Source of the DNA: an archaeon
GTDB lineage: Archaea > Nanobdellota > Nanobdellia > Pacearchaeales > GW2011-AR1
Length of the DNA stretch: 10,399 bases
Direction: 5' to 3'
Assembly: GCA_030699005.1 (NCBI GenBank)
Contig: JAUYLQ010000024.1
Location: 1-10,399 of the forward strand
Positions within the stretch are counted from its first letter, which is position 1, and each line of letters opens with the position of its first letter. Below, one piece after another: positions 1-6,441 of the stretch. The position numbers were made by a program, and so were the translations under genes. The notes beneath the pieces were generated by a model. That model had not been told where the DNA came from and searched no databases. It saw only the letters and a list, made by a program, of their open reading frames with translations.

Positions 1-1388
1 ACAAATCCTTTTTCACCTTCAGCACAGCTTACAGTCACGTTCTCTCCCGTTTTCAAAACTCGAGTTCCATTGTTAGTTCCAACGACTGCGGGAATTCCAA
101 GTTCACGTGAAATTATTGCGGCGTGGCACGTTCTCCCCCCCTTATCAGTCACGATTGCCCCAGCCTTTTTCATGATTGGAACCCAATCTGGGTCGGTCAT
201 TTCTGTCACTAAAATTTCTCCACTTTTAAAAGAATGAATTCCTGAAATGTCTTTAATGACCCGCACTTTTCCAAAGCCTATCTTTGAACCAACGCTTTTC
301 CCCTCAGCGAGTATTTCCCCCTTTTTTTGCAGAATATACTCACTAAGTTTTGTTAAATCTTTTCTTGATTGAACAGTTTCGGGTCTTGCCTGAACAATAA
401 AAAGTTTTTCTGATTTTCCGTCTTTAGCCCACTCCAAATCCATTGGTTTTTTATAATGGTCTTCAATTAAAACCGTCCACTTTGCAAGCTTTAAAACCTC
501 ATTATCTGTCAATGAAAATTCATTTTTTTTGTCTTCTGAAACTGAAACATTTTTCACGGGATTTTTATTATTTCCTGAATAAATCATTTTTAATTTTTTC
601 TCCCCGACTTTTTTTGAAATTATTGGCTTAAACCCTTTTTTTAGGGTGGGTTTATGAACATAAAATTCATCGGGGTTAACCGCCCCCTGAACAATGTTCT
701 CACCAAGACCATAAATTGAAGTAATATAAACCACATCTTTAAATCCTGATTCAGTGTCAATTGAAAACATCACCCCGGAAGAAGAAAGGTCACTTCTCAC
801 CATTTTTTGAATTCCAATCGAAAGTAAAACATCAAAATGGCTAAATCCTTTTTCTTCCCTGTAGAAAATTGCCCTGTCTGTAAAAAGTGAGGCAAAAGCT
901 TTTTTGCATGATTCCAGAAGAGCTTTTTCTCCAGTGATATTTAAGTAAGTTTCCTGCTGACCTGCAAAAGAAGCGTCAGGCAGGTCTTCAGCCGTTGCGG
1001 AAGAGCGAACTGCAACATCTGTATATTTTTCACCGTATTCTTTTGAGAGTCTCTTGTAATTTTTTATTATCTCTTCTTCCAATTCAGGGGGTAAATTTTC
1101 TTTTAGAATAATCTCTCTTATTTTTTTACCATGTTCCATTAAATTACTTGTACTCTTTACATTCAGAGTTGAAATAATTTTCTTTATTTTTTCTTTTAAA
1201 TTGGACTTTTCAAGAAAATAATTGTAAGCATAAGAAGTTACTGCAAATCCATTGGGTATATTCACGCCTTTTTTAGTCAATTCCCGGTACATTTCCCCAA
1301 GGGAAGCATTTTTTCCGCCGACGAGAGGGATATCTTTTATCCCAATTTCATCAAATTTTAAAACAAAAGCAGTTTTCCTATTTTCCAT
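1..1388 (-). CDS. ppsA: Phosphoenolpyruvate synthase (pyruvate, water dikinase), N-terminal 462 codons; cut by window edge
   Basis: Catalyses pyruvate + ATP + water to phosphoenolpyruvate + AMP + phosphate, the entry step of gluconeogenesis, in the cytoplasm. Reading the minus strand from the ATG at 1388 gives an uninterrupted frame to the window edge. The N-terminal ATP-grasp (PPDK N) domain shows VGGKNASLGEM near residue 24 and VRSSATAEDLPDASFAGQQ at about 127-145. The mobile phosphohistidine domain shows GGRTCHAAIISRELGIPAV with the catalytic histidine at residue 422, almost the same position as in the ~790-residue E. coli enzyme. The C-terminal PEP/pyruvate-binding barrel (~330 residues) lies outside the window, so completeness cannot be judged. 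A TATA box at 1420-1427 would start the RNA about 10 bases before the ATG, leaving room for a GGTGA ribosome-binding sequence at 1391-1395. This is one of only two genes here with a plausible Shine-Dalgarno. Family assignment is secure. Confidence -1.
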   Translation of the reverse strand, partial: MENRKTAFVLKFDEIGIKDIPLVGGKNASLGEMYRELTKKGVNIPNGFAVTSYAYNYFLEKSNLKEKIKKIISTLNVKSTSNLMEHGKKIREIILKENLPPELEEEIIKNYKRLSKEYGEKYTDVAVRSSATAEDLPDASFAGQQETYLNITGEKALLESCKKAFASLFTDRAIFYREEKGFSHFDVLLSIGIQKMVRSDLSSSGVMFSIDTESGFKDVVYITSIYGLGENIVQGAVNPDEFYVHKPTLKKGFKPIISKKVGEKKLKMIYSGNNKNPVKNVSVSEDKKNEFSLTDNEVLKLAKWTVLIEDHYKKPMDLEWAKDGKSEKLFIVQARPETVQSRKDLTKLSEYILQKKGEILAEGKSVGSKIGFGKVRVIKDISGIHSFKSGEILVTEMTDPDWVPIMKKAGAIVTDKGGRTCHAAIISRELGIPAVVGTNNGTRVLKTGENVTVSCAEGEKGF

Positions 1389-1419
1389 TTTCACCTTTCA
1401 AGTGAAATAAGTTAAAGGG

Positions 1420-1427
1420 ATTTATAA
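1420..1427 (-). promoter_or_regulatory. TATA box of the PEP synthase gene
   Basis: TTATAAAT on the minus strand, first T at 1427, 39 bases from the ATG. With the usual archaeal spacing the RNA would begin near 1398, giving a ~10-base leader that contains GGTGA (1391-1395). Confidence -1.
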
Positions 1428-1455
1428 GGGTTTTTGAAAATTATAAAATTGAGAA

Positions 1456-1896
1456 TTATTTTTTAAGGTATTTTATTTTATCCCTTAATTTTGCTGCGGT
1501 TTCAAATTCATCTTTCTTAACTGCTTCATAAAGCTCTTCTTCAAGAGTTTTCTTTTTTTCATATTTAATTACCCCAATTCCCGGGTCCTCTAAAAGCTCT
1601 TCATAACTTTCCTTATCTATAAAATATCTTTCCCAAAGATAATCTCCTGCTTTACTTAAATCTACAAAAAAATCATCTTTTCCGGGACCCAATCTTTTTA
1701 CATAAATAATTTTTCCGGAAGATTCATCGCACTTGTCTGAAATAGGTGCATCCAAATAAAGAAAGTGGTCAAGTCCGTAGTGCATTTCAAGAGCCCTGGC
1801 ACCAACCCATCCTTCTTCATTCTCTTTGAGGTCAAAAACAACCCTTTCAAGATTTCCTCCAATTGAGGCTCCTTTTATCTCTCCCACCTTTTCCAT
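1456..1896 (-). CDS. Small protein with C-terminal UVR (UvrB/UvrC-type) motif, unknown N-terminal domain
   Basis: The last ~30 residues (about 118-146) form a UVR helical hairpin, with the diagnostic pattern L-x3-L-x2-AV-x3-D-x-FE-x-AA-x-LRD-x-I-x2-L. In UvrB and UvrC this motif makes the B-C contact; in other proteins, such as the McsA family and some nuclease-like proteins, it is a protein-interaction tail. There is no helicase, GIY-YIG or zinc-cysteine domain here, so this is not a UvrABC subunit. The ~115-residue N-terminal part is acidic and mixed alpha/beta, contains two cysteine-poor stretches and a GxGxDDFFVDL-like segment, and matches no family I recognise. No membrane helix or signal peptide is seen. 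The first ATG is at 1896. However, the TATA box at 1910-1916 is only 20 bases from it and 29 bases from an in-frame GTG at 1887 (codon 4), so a leaderless GTG start giving 143 residues is likely. A regulatory or adaptor role is inference only. Confidence -1.
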   Translation of the reverse strand: MEKVGEIKGASIGGNLERVVFDLKENEEGWVGARALEMHYGLDHFLYLDAPISDKCDESSGKIIYVKRLGPGKDDFFVDLSKAGDYLWERYFIDKESYEELLEDPGIGVIKYEKKKTLEEELYEAVKKDEFETAAKLRDKIKYLKK

Positions 1897-1909
1897 AGGA
1901 AAGAGAGGG

Positions 1910-1923
1910 TTATAAATTTTCTT
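1910..1923 (-). promoter_or_regulatory. BRE/TATA promoter of the UVR-motif gene
   Basis: On the minus strand AAGAAAA (BRE-like, 1923-1917) is followed by TTTATAA (1916-1910). The first T lies 29 bases before the GTG at 1887, the same spacing seen at serS, and only 20 bases before the ATG at 1896. It therefore argues for the GTG start. Confidence -1.
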
Positions 1924-1979
1924 ATTCTTAAGGAGTATCTTAATTTGGGGTAATTTGTAATCATTTGGGATAATAATCC

Positions 1980-1987
1980 TTATAAAA
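1980..1987 (+). promoter_or_regulatory. TATA box of the orphan gene at 2007
   Basis: TTATAAAA, with its first T 27 bases before the ATG at 2007, so the RNA is expected to be leaderless. It lies in the 110-base divergent gap (1897-2006), which holds the two promoters and nothing else I can see. Confidence -1.
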
Positions 1988-2006
1988 AGGAAAGTTTAGT
2001 AAGTTT

Positions 2007-2432
2007 ATGGGTTTTAATACCGGCGGACTTGAGGAGATATATGGTGAAGGGAACGTTGAATTGAAAAAGGTTTTTGAATTTTCTTTCTTTGGAAAAGAAT
2101 ACTCCAAGTTTAAAATTTTAACATTAGATAAGAACAATTATACAAATCCAAGAAAAATAAAAATTGGCTCCTTTTCATCCTTAACTTATCCTAGCGGGGA
2201 TGACGGATATTCAGGGAGAGTTTACGAAAATACCCTTAAACTTTCAGGTCTGAACAGAGTTTCTTTTGTTCCAAAAATTAAAATTTCATCAAAAATAGCT
2301 TATGAGGAAATGGCTCCAATGAGCGTCGAGTACGAAAAATATTTTGTAAAACAAAATGGATTCTGGGTAGAAGACATGAATGGTGTTGTTAAAAAAATAA
2401 TTAGCGCTGAAAAAATTTTCTATAAAAATTAA
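2007..2432 (+). CDS. Hypothetical protein, no family recognised (141 aa)
   Basis: I do not recognise this protein. It is 141 residues, lysine- and tyrosine-rich, with alternating hydrophobic patterns that suggest mostly beta strands, and no signal peptide, membrane helix, cysteine pair or nucleotide-binding motif. It starts at an ATG 27 bases after a TATA box and has no Shine-Dalgarno, typical of leaderless genes in this window. Its TAA stop at 2430-2432 overlaps the stop codon of the convergent S10 gene through a shared TTAA. Codon usage and AT content resemble the neighbours, so it looks like a real resident gene. A cytoplasmic location is inferred. The gene is well supported as an ORF with a promoter, but its function is unknown. 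Confidence -1.
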   Translation: MGFNTGGLEEIYGEGNVELKKVFEFSFFGKEYSKFKILTLDKNNYTNPRKIKIGSFSSLTYPSGDDGYSGRVYENTLKLSGLNRVSFVPKIKISSKIAYEEMAPMSVEYEKYFVKQNGFWVEDMNGVVKKIISAEKIFYKN

Positions 2433-2737
2433 TCTTTCATTTCAATTTTTATGTTGACTGATTTTGGAACCCTCATCCTCATGATATGATGAAGAACTTT
2501 TTCATTTGCAGGGAGGTCAATAAGCCTTTTATGGATTCTCATTTCGTATCTGTCAAAAGTTGCTGTTCCGTCTCCGCATGGAGATTTTCTTGTTGTAACT
2601 TTTAATTTTTTTGTTGGAAGCGGGACGGGTCCGGAAATTACAATTCCTGAACTCTTTGAAAGCTCTTTAATTGAGTTGCAAATTTCATTGAGCATTCCAA
2701 TATCCGTTGAATTTAATTTTATTCTTACCTTTGCCAT
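2429..2737 (-). CDS. rps10: Small ribosomal subunit protein uS10 (30S ribosomal protein S10)
   Basis: uS10 is a component of the head of the small ribosomal subunit. The 102-residue product begins MAKVRIKLNSTDIGMLNEIC and carries the archaeal/eukaryotic S10 signatures SGPVPLPTKKLKVTTRKSP (loop region, about residues 35-53), FDRYEMRIHKRLIDL and a C-terminal VPKSVNIKIE strand. 102 residues is the usual archaeal length. An in-frame ATG at 2797 would add 20 residues, but it lies upstream of the TATA box at 2769-2776, whereas the ATG at 2737 lies about 10 bases after the expected RNA start, so 2737 is chosen. In many archaea this gene directly follows the EF-1A (tuf) gene; here it stands alone, convergent with an orphan gene and divergent from the Kef antiporter. 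The assignment is certain. Confidence -1.
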   Translation of the reverse strand: MAKVRIKLNSTDIGMLNEICNSIKELSKSSGIVISGPVPLPTKKLKVTTRKSPCGDGTATFDRYEMRIHKRLIDLPANEKVLHHIMRMRVPKSVNIKIEMKD

Positions 2738-2768
2738 ATTAGATTTATTTGAAAATGCTTTAAAAACC

Positions 2769-2778
2769 TTTTTATATT
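2769..2778. promoter_or_regulatory. Overlapping divergent TATA boxes of rps10 (minus) and Kef antiporter (plus)
   Basis: On the minus strand TATAAAAA (2776-2769) would start the rps10 RNA near 2747. On the plus strand TTTATATT (2771-2778) would start the antiporter RNA near 2800. The two boxes occupy the same ten base pairs, so only one could be bound by TBP at a time. The antiporter ATG is also preceded by a GAGG ribosome-binding sequence at 2800-2803. Confidence -1.
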
Positions 2779-2806
2779 CTTTCTCTTTGGTTATCATAAG
2801 AGGAAA

Positions 2807-4516
2807 ATGGATGCAACTTTTGTTCAGCTTGCAGTGATTCTATTGGTCGCGGTTTTAGTCGCTGCCGTAATGAGAATTTTAAAGCAGCCCTTAATAATTG
2901 GATATATCCTTACAGGAATAATTGCCGGACCATATTTTTTGGACCTTCTATCCGAAAGCACCACTCTTGGGACTTTTTCTCATATTGGGGTTGCATTACT
3001 CTTATTTACAGTCGGGTTGCATTTAAATCCTAAAGTCATAAAGGAAGTAGGTAAAATTTCCTTAATTACGGGGGTAGGTCAGGTTATCTTTACATCTGTT
3101 ATTGGTTTTTTGATTTCAATTGCTCTCGGGTTCTCGGTTATTGTGTCAATCTATATTTCAATTGCTCTTACATTTAGCAGTACAATCATAATCATGAAAC
3201 TTCTTTCGGATAAAGGAGATATTGAGAGTGTTTACGGTAAAATTTCAATAGGGTTTTTGATTGTTCAGGACCTAATTGCGGTTTTTATTCTTATGATTAT
3301 CTCTTCAAGTTCTGCAGGGGGGGGTGTTTCAACCTCTGTTTTTGAGACTTTGCTTTACGGAGCTTTGAGCATTATTGGTCTTTTCATTGTCAGCTGGAAA
3401 CTTTTGCCATTGGCTCTTAAAAAAATTGCAAAATCTCAGGAATTTTTGCTTCTTTTTTCAATTGGATGGTGCATTATGATTGCGGGCTGGTTTGGATATT
3501 TGAATTTTTCTTTTGAAATAGGGGCTCTACTTGCCGGAATTGCCCTTTCTTCAACACCTTATTCAAATGAAATAAGTTCAAAAATGAAACCCCTAAGAGA
3601 CTTTTTTATTGTTGTTTTCTTTATCGTTATCGGATCTCAAATGGTTATAGGGGACATTGCAAACAACCTCCTTCCTATTATTATTTTTTCAGTTTTCATC
3701 TTGATTGGAAATCCCTTTATTGTGATGATTTTGATGGGAGCAATGGGATATACGAAGAGAACCGGATTTTTGGCGGGTTTGACCGTTGCTCAGATAAGTG
3801 AGTTTTCGATAATCCTTGTTTCACTGGGAGTTTCAGTTGGGCATCTCACCTCGGAAGTTTTGTCTCTGGTAACTGTTGTAGGCCTGATAACAATTGCAGG
3901 TTCAACTTACATGATTACTTACTCAAACTGGATTTATTCCAAATTTTCAAGTTATTTGGGGCTTTTTGAAAAGAAAAAGGTTAAAGAGTCAGGAAAAAAA
4001 ATAAAGAGAGATTACGACTCAATTTTATTTGGTTATAACAGAATAGGGTTTAATATTCTGAACTCATTCAAAAAAATGAAAAGCAAGTATATTGTGGTTG
4101 ATTTTAACCCGGATGTAATAACGAACCTCAAGAAGTTTGGGATTCCTGCTCTTTATGGCGATGTTTATGACCGGGACTTTTTGGATGACCTTAAACTTGA
4201 AGAGGTAAAAATGATTGTTTCAACGATTCCAGAAGTCGAAACAAATGAGCTTCTGATTGAAACGGTGAGGAGTATTAATAAAGATGCAATAATAATTTTA
4301 AGAGCCCATACAATTGATGATGCGCTCAAACTTTATGATGCCGGAGCAAATTATGTTTTGACTCCTCACTTCCTTGGCGGAGAATTTGTTGCAAGGATGA
4401 TTAAGAATGTTAAGCCTGATGATGAAGATTTTTCAGTTGAAAGGAAAAAGCACATAAAAATGCTTAAAGAAATTTCATCACGGGGAATTGAGCATCCTCC
4501 TGTTGAGAAGAATTAA
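2807..4516 (+). CDS. Kef-type monovalent cation:proton antiporter (CPA2 family) with RCK/TrkA-N domain
   Basis: An integral membrane transporter that exchanges K+ or Na+ for protons, or acts as a ligand-gated K+ efflux system. Residues ~5-385 form the CPA2 membrane domain of about a dozen helices. Signatures include GYILTGIIAGP near the start, the GVALLLFTVGLHLN helix, and the core ion-binding helix with FLIVQDLIAV containing the conserved QD acidic site. Later come a GALLAGIALSSTPY segment and AQISEFSIILVSLGV. Residues ~402-530 are a Rossmann-type TrkA-N/RCK domain that senses NAD(H) or nucleotide. It begins GYNRIG (409-414) instead of the usual GxGxxG, with an aspartate (432) at the end of the second strand. 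No RCK C-terminal domain follows, and at 569 residues the length is normal for this architecture. GAGG at 2800-2803 is a good ribosome-binding site for the ATG. The family is secure, but the ion transported cannot be told from sequence. Confidence -1.
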   Translation: MDATFVQLAVILLVAVLVAAVMRILKQPLIIGYILTGIIAGPYFLDLLSESTTLGTFSHIGVALLLFTVGLHLNPKVIKEVGKISLITGVGQVIFTSVIGFLISIALGFSVIVSIYISIALTFSSTIIIMKLLSDKGDIESVYGKISIGFLIVQDLIAVFILMIISSSSAGGGVSTSVFETLLYGALSIIGLFIVSWKLLPLALKKIAKSQEFLLLFSIGWCIMIAGWFGYLNFSFEIGALLAGIALSSTPYSNEISSKMKPLRDFFIVVFFIVIGSQMVIGDIANNLLPIIIFSVFILIGNPFIVMILMGAMGYTKRTGFLAGLTVAQISEFSIILVSLGVSVGHLTSEVLSLVTVVGLITIAGSTYMITYSNWIYSKFSSYLGLFEKKKVKESGKKIKRDYDSILFGYNRIGFNILNSFKKMKSKYIVVDFNPDVITNLKKFGIPALYGDVYDRDFLDDLKLEEVKMIVSTIPEVETNELLIETVRSINKDAIIILRAHTIDDALKLYDAGANYVLTPHFLGGEFVARMIKNVKPDDEDFSVERKKHIKMLKEISSRGIEHPPVEKN

Positions 4517-4547
4517 TACTTGTAACGCTCACAAGAAAACAGGAATA

Positions 4548-4554
4548 TTTTTAA
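4548..4554 (+). promoter_or_regulatory. TATA-like box of the PH-domain gene
   Basis: TTTTTAA, first T 30 bases before the ATG at 4578. It lies in the 61-base gap after the antiporter stop and implies an independent leaderless transcript for the 4578-5722 unit. Confidence -1.
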
Positions 4555-4577
4555 CCTTAAACTCACTTCTTTATTGT

Positions 4578-5036
4578 ATGAGGAAAGAGGAAATTCATCT
4601 TAAGGTGCGGCGCTCAAGAAAGTCTTACTTTCCCTATTATTTGGTTGCAATAATTATTATTGGAATTTTACTCTCCTTTTACTTCATGAAAATTGAAATT
4701 CCTGCAGCTCTGTTAATTGCAGCGCTTATTTTAGTCGCTTTGATAATCAAATTTATCGAAATTCACCGTATGAGAAATTGGTGGGCAATAACAGACTCCT
4801 CTTTTATTGAAAGCAGGGGGATTCTAAACAAAAATATAAGGGAAATAGATTTTGATTCAATTTCTGACATTGATTTAAATCAAACATTTCATAAAAGAGT
4901 TCTTGGTTATGGGACCGTGAACATAAGAAGATTCCTAAATGAAACAATCATTAGTATAAACAACATAAATAATCCTGAAAGGTTTGTGAATGTTATTCAG
5001 GATGCAATTCGGTCAAAAAAAGGGAGAGTGCAATGA
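4578..5036 (+). CDS. Membrane-anchored bacterial-type PH (bPH2/DUF304-like) domain protein
   Basis: A 152-residue protein with a basic N terminus, two membrane helices (about residues 20-36 and 42-60) and a cytoplasmic bacterial pleckstrin-homology domain (about 67-146). The fold signature is WWAITDSSFIESRGI, then the FDSISDIDLNQTFHKRVLGYGTVNI strand-turn-strand, in which the RxLGYGTVxI core is typical of YdbS/DUF304 proteins, and a C-terminal helix NPERFVNVIQDAI. An upstream in-frame ATG (4488) would lie inside the antiporter gene and add a polar, unrelated stretch; the TATA-like box at 4548 supports the ATG at 4578. Its last four bases, ATGA, are the start of the next gene, so the two are translationally coupled. 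The role of such domains in archaea is unknown; membrane-protein assembly or envelope organisation is a guess. Confidence -1.
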   Translation: MRKEEIHLKVRRSRKSYFPYYLVAIIIIGILLSFYFMKIEIPAALLIAALILVALIIKFIEIHRMRNWWAITDSSFIESRGILNKNIREIDFDSISDIDLNQTFHKRVLGYGTVNIRRFLNETIISINNINNPERFVNVIQDAIRSKKGRVQ

Positions 5037-5722
5037 AAAGAGAAGCTCATCCATACCACCAGCAATACTATGGGGATGGGAGTCAGAAAAAGCACTTTAT
5101 GATGGTTATTTTTCTTGCGATAATTGGAGTTGTTGCTGCAGGATTAATTTTTGGAAAATTTGACATTACCGGAAACGCCATCAAATCGTTTGATTTAGAT
5201 AAAACTCTCGAAGTTCGAGCCTTTCTTTCTGTGCCTGAAATAGCTTTCAATGGAGATTACGAAGAGATCTCTTTCTCTTCAGTTAAAGGATTTTTGTATG
5301 TGGATAATAAGAAGATTTCTTTTACCGGGACAGATAATAAAGTGGTTTTAAAGAATTTTGAAGGAAATTTTAATTTTAAGAGTGGAGAAATAACTAAGAT
5401 TGACGGCAAGGTTTCCGAAATAATTGTTAATTCTGCTCCAATCTCCTTAAAAGAGAATGGGACAATAAACGTTTTAACGGATTCCACAATTACCTACAAA
5501 AAAATAGAAGTAAAAGATCCAATATTTCTAAGTTCTTTAGATTACATTTCTTCAGGGCAGATTTCCCTCAAGGAAGACAATTTCAATATCAATTCCGAAA
5601 GAGTTATTTTTAAAAATTACTTTGGAAATTTAAGTGCAGTTGATGGAAGCTTGATTCTGGATGGCAGAGTCGAATATTTAAGAATTGAAGGTCCCCTAAG
5701 AAAGATTTCTTTTGAGAATTAA
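5033..5722 (+). CDS. Single-pass surface protein with internally duplicated beta-rich unit
   Basis: Family not recognised. A polar cytoplasmic N terminus (residues 1-21) is followed by one membrane helix (about 22-40) and then FDITGNAI. I recall membrane helix + ITGN as a frequent feature of Woesearchaeota/Pacearchaeota surface proteins. The remaining ~180 residues are beta-rich and should lie outside the cell. Two segments are clearly related: about residues 85-131 and 174-217, sharing V-V/I-x-K-N-F/Y-x-G-N, then G-x-I/L and DG-K/R-V. The repeats alternate short strands with glycine/asparagine turns, as in beta-solenoid or stacked-strand proteins. There are no catalytic motifs and no cysteines. 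The ATG overlaps the stop of the PH-domain gene (ATGA), implying co-translation and possibly a complex of the two products in the membrane. Confidence -1.
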   Translation: MKREAHPYHQQYYGDGSQKKHFMMVIFLAIIGVVAAGLIFGKFDITGNAIKSFDLDKTLEVRAFLSVPEIAFNGDYEEISFSSVKGFLYVDNKKISFTGTDNKVVLKNFEGNFNFKSGEITKIDGKVSEIIVNSAPISLKENGTINVLTDSTITYKKIEVKDPIFLSSLDYISSGQISLKEDNFNINSERVIFKNYFGNLSAVDGSLILDGRVEYLRIEGPLRKISFEN

Positions 5723-5728
5723 ACAAGT

Positions 5729-5754
5729 GGGGCTTCGAGACCCTCAGTTTTGAG
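5729..5754. terminator. Possible bidirectional terminator between convergent genes
   Basis: The 37-base gap between two convergent genes holds two short imperfect hairpins: GGG...CCC around CTTCGAG (5729-5743) and CTCA/TGAG with a GTTT loop (5743-5754). Position and base pairing suggest a shared terminator, but the stems are short and there is no long T tract. Confidence -1.
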
Positions 5755-5759
5755 AAGAA

Positions 5760-6410
5760 TTAATCTTCTTTCACTTCTTTGTCGTCATATAAATCAAAAG
5801 CAACGAAAATTATATCTAAAACTCTGAGCAAAAATTCAACGATTACAATAAAAATAAGGTAAGTCCATATGTCTGAAAAGAGACCAGGGAGAAAGGAAAT
5901 TTGCTCAAGAACTTTTCCAAAGTCAAAAAGCCCCTGGGTAACTGCAACTGCAAGAAGTGTCAAGGGTATTGTTTTAGCAAGATCTCTGGCTAAATCTTCT
6001 TTGTAATAAGAAGTCATCCTTATCGCTGCCACAACTGTTACTGAAACAACAAGAACTGTTTCTAATGGCAAGTCACTTGTTAAAAGCATTAAGAAGATTG
6101 TGAAAATTCCAAACCAGAGAAACACTACAAAAGGGAGGATAACCAGGTATTCGACGAAGTATATTGCCGCCCCAAATATCTTTCCAATTACTGAATGCTC
6201 TGAGCGGTTAAATCTTGAAAGGTTAAGTTGAAGAACATCTTTTTTGGCAATCCACCTGTAAAACTTCCATATAAAAATTGCATAAACAACTACTAACAGT
6301 GACCAAAAGAAGAGATTTAAAAAATTCTGAGCCCAAATGGGAAGTGCTCCTATCGCCCCTTCATATAAACTAATAAATGCCGCGCCAACTCCCCCCAGTG
6401 ATTCAACCAT
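5760..6410 (-). CDS. Polytopic membrane protein of unknown function (216 aa)
   Basis: Not recognised as any named family. About five hydrophobic segments are visible (roughly residues 28-50, 78-110, 115-133, 147-163 and 180-205), so it is an integral membrane protein. A positively charged loop (about 51-71, WIAKKD...SRFNR) and the positively charged RMTSYYKEDLARDLAK stretch (131-146) follow hydrophobic segments, and the C terminus is strongly acidic (DLYDDKEVKED). No transporter, protease or kinase motif is seen. The ATG at 6410 lies 31 bases from a TATA box (first T at 6441), consistent with a leaderless RNA. The gene is divergent from serS across 77 bases and converges on the 5033-5722 gene. 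I recall similar small multi-pass proteins in DPANN genomes but cannot name one. Confidence -1.
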   Translation of the reverse strand: MVESLGGVGAAFISLYEGAIGALPIWAQNFLNLFFWSLLVVVYAIFIWKFYRWIAKKDVLQLNLSRFNRSEHSVIGKIFGAAIYFVEYLVILPFVVFLWFGIFTIFLMLLTSDLPLETVLVVSVTVVAAIRMTSYYKEDLARDLAKTIPLTLLAVAVTQGLFDFGKVLEQISFLPGLFSDIWTYLIFIVIVEFLLRVLDIIFVAFDLYDDKEVKED

Positions 6411-6433
6411 TAAACAATTAAAGCCGACAAAAG

Positions 6434-6441
6434 CTTTTAAA
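6434..6441 (-). promoter_or_regulatory. TATA box of the membrane-protein gene at 6410
   Basis: TTTAAAAG on the minus strand, preceded by a GGGAAAA BRE-like sequence, first T 31 bases before the ATG. It forms one half of the symmetrical divergent promoter with serS. Confidence -1.

Noticed and set aside
443..631. Plus-strand open frame of 62 codons
   Set aside because: It lies entirely antisense within the PEP synthase gene, has an unremarkable Leu/Phe-rich product and no promoter at the usual distance.
2738..2797. 20-residue N-terminal extension of S10 from an upstream ATG
   Set aside because: The ATG lies upstream of the TATA box, and the remaining 102 residues match the normal archaeal S10 length.
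4519..4535. CTTGT/ACAAG hairpin after the antiporter stop
   Set aside because: The stem is only five base pairs with a seven-base loop and no T tract follows; expected by chance in DNA of this composition.
4488..4577. 30-residue N-terminal extension of the PH-domain protein
   Set aside because: It begins inside the antiporter gene and precedes the TATA-like box; the sequence is unlike the family's N terminus.
5257..5487. Minus-strand open frame of 76 codons
   Set aside because: It is antisense inside the duplicated-unit surface protein gene, with no recognisable product or promoter.
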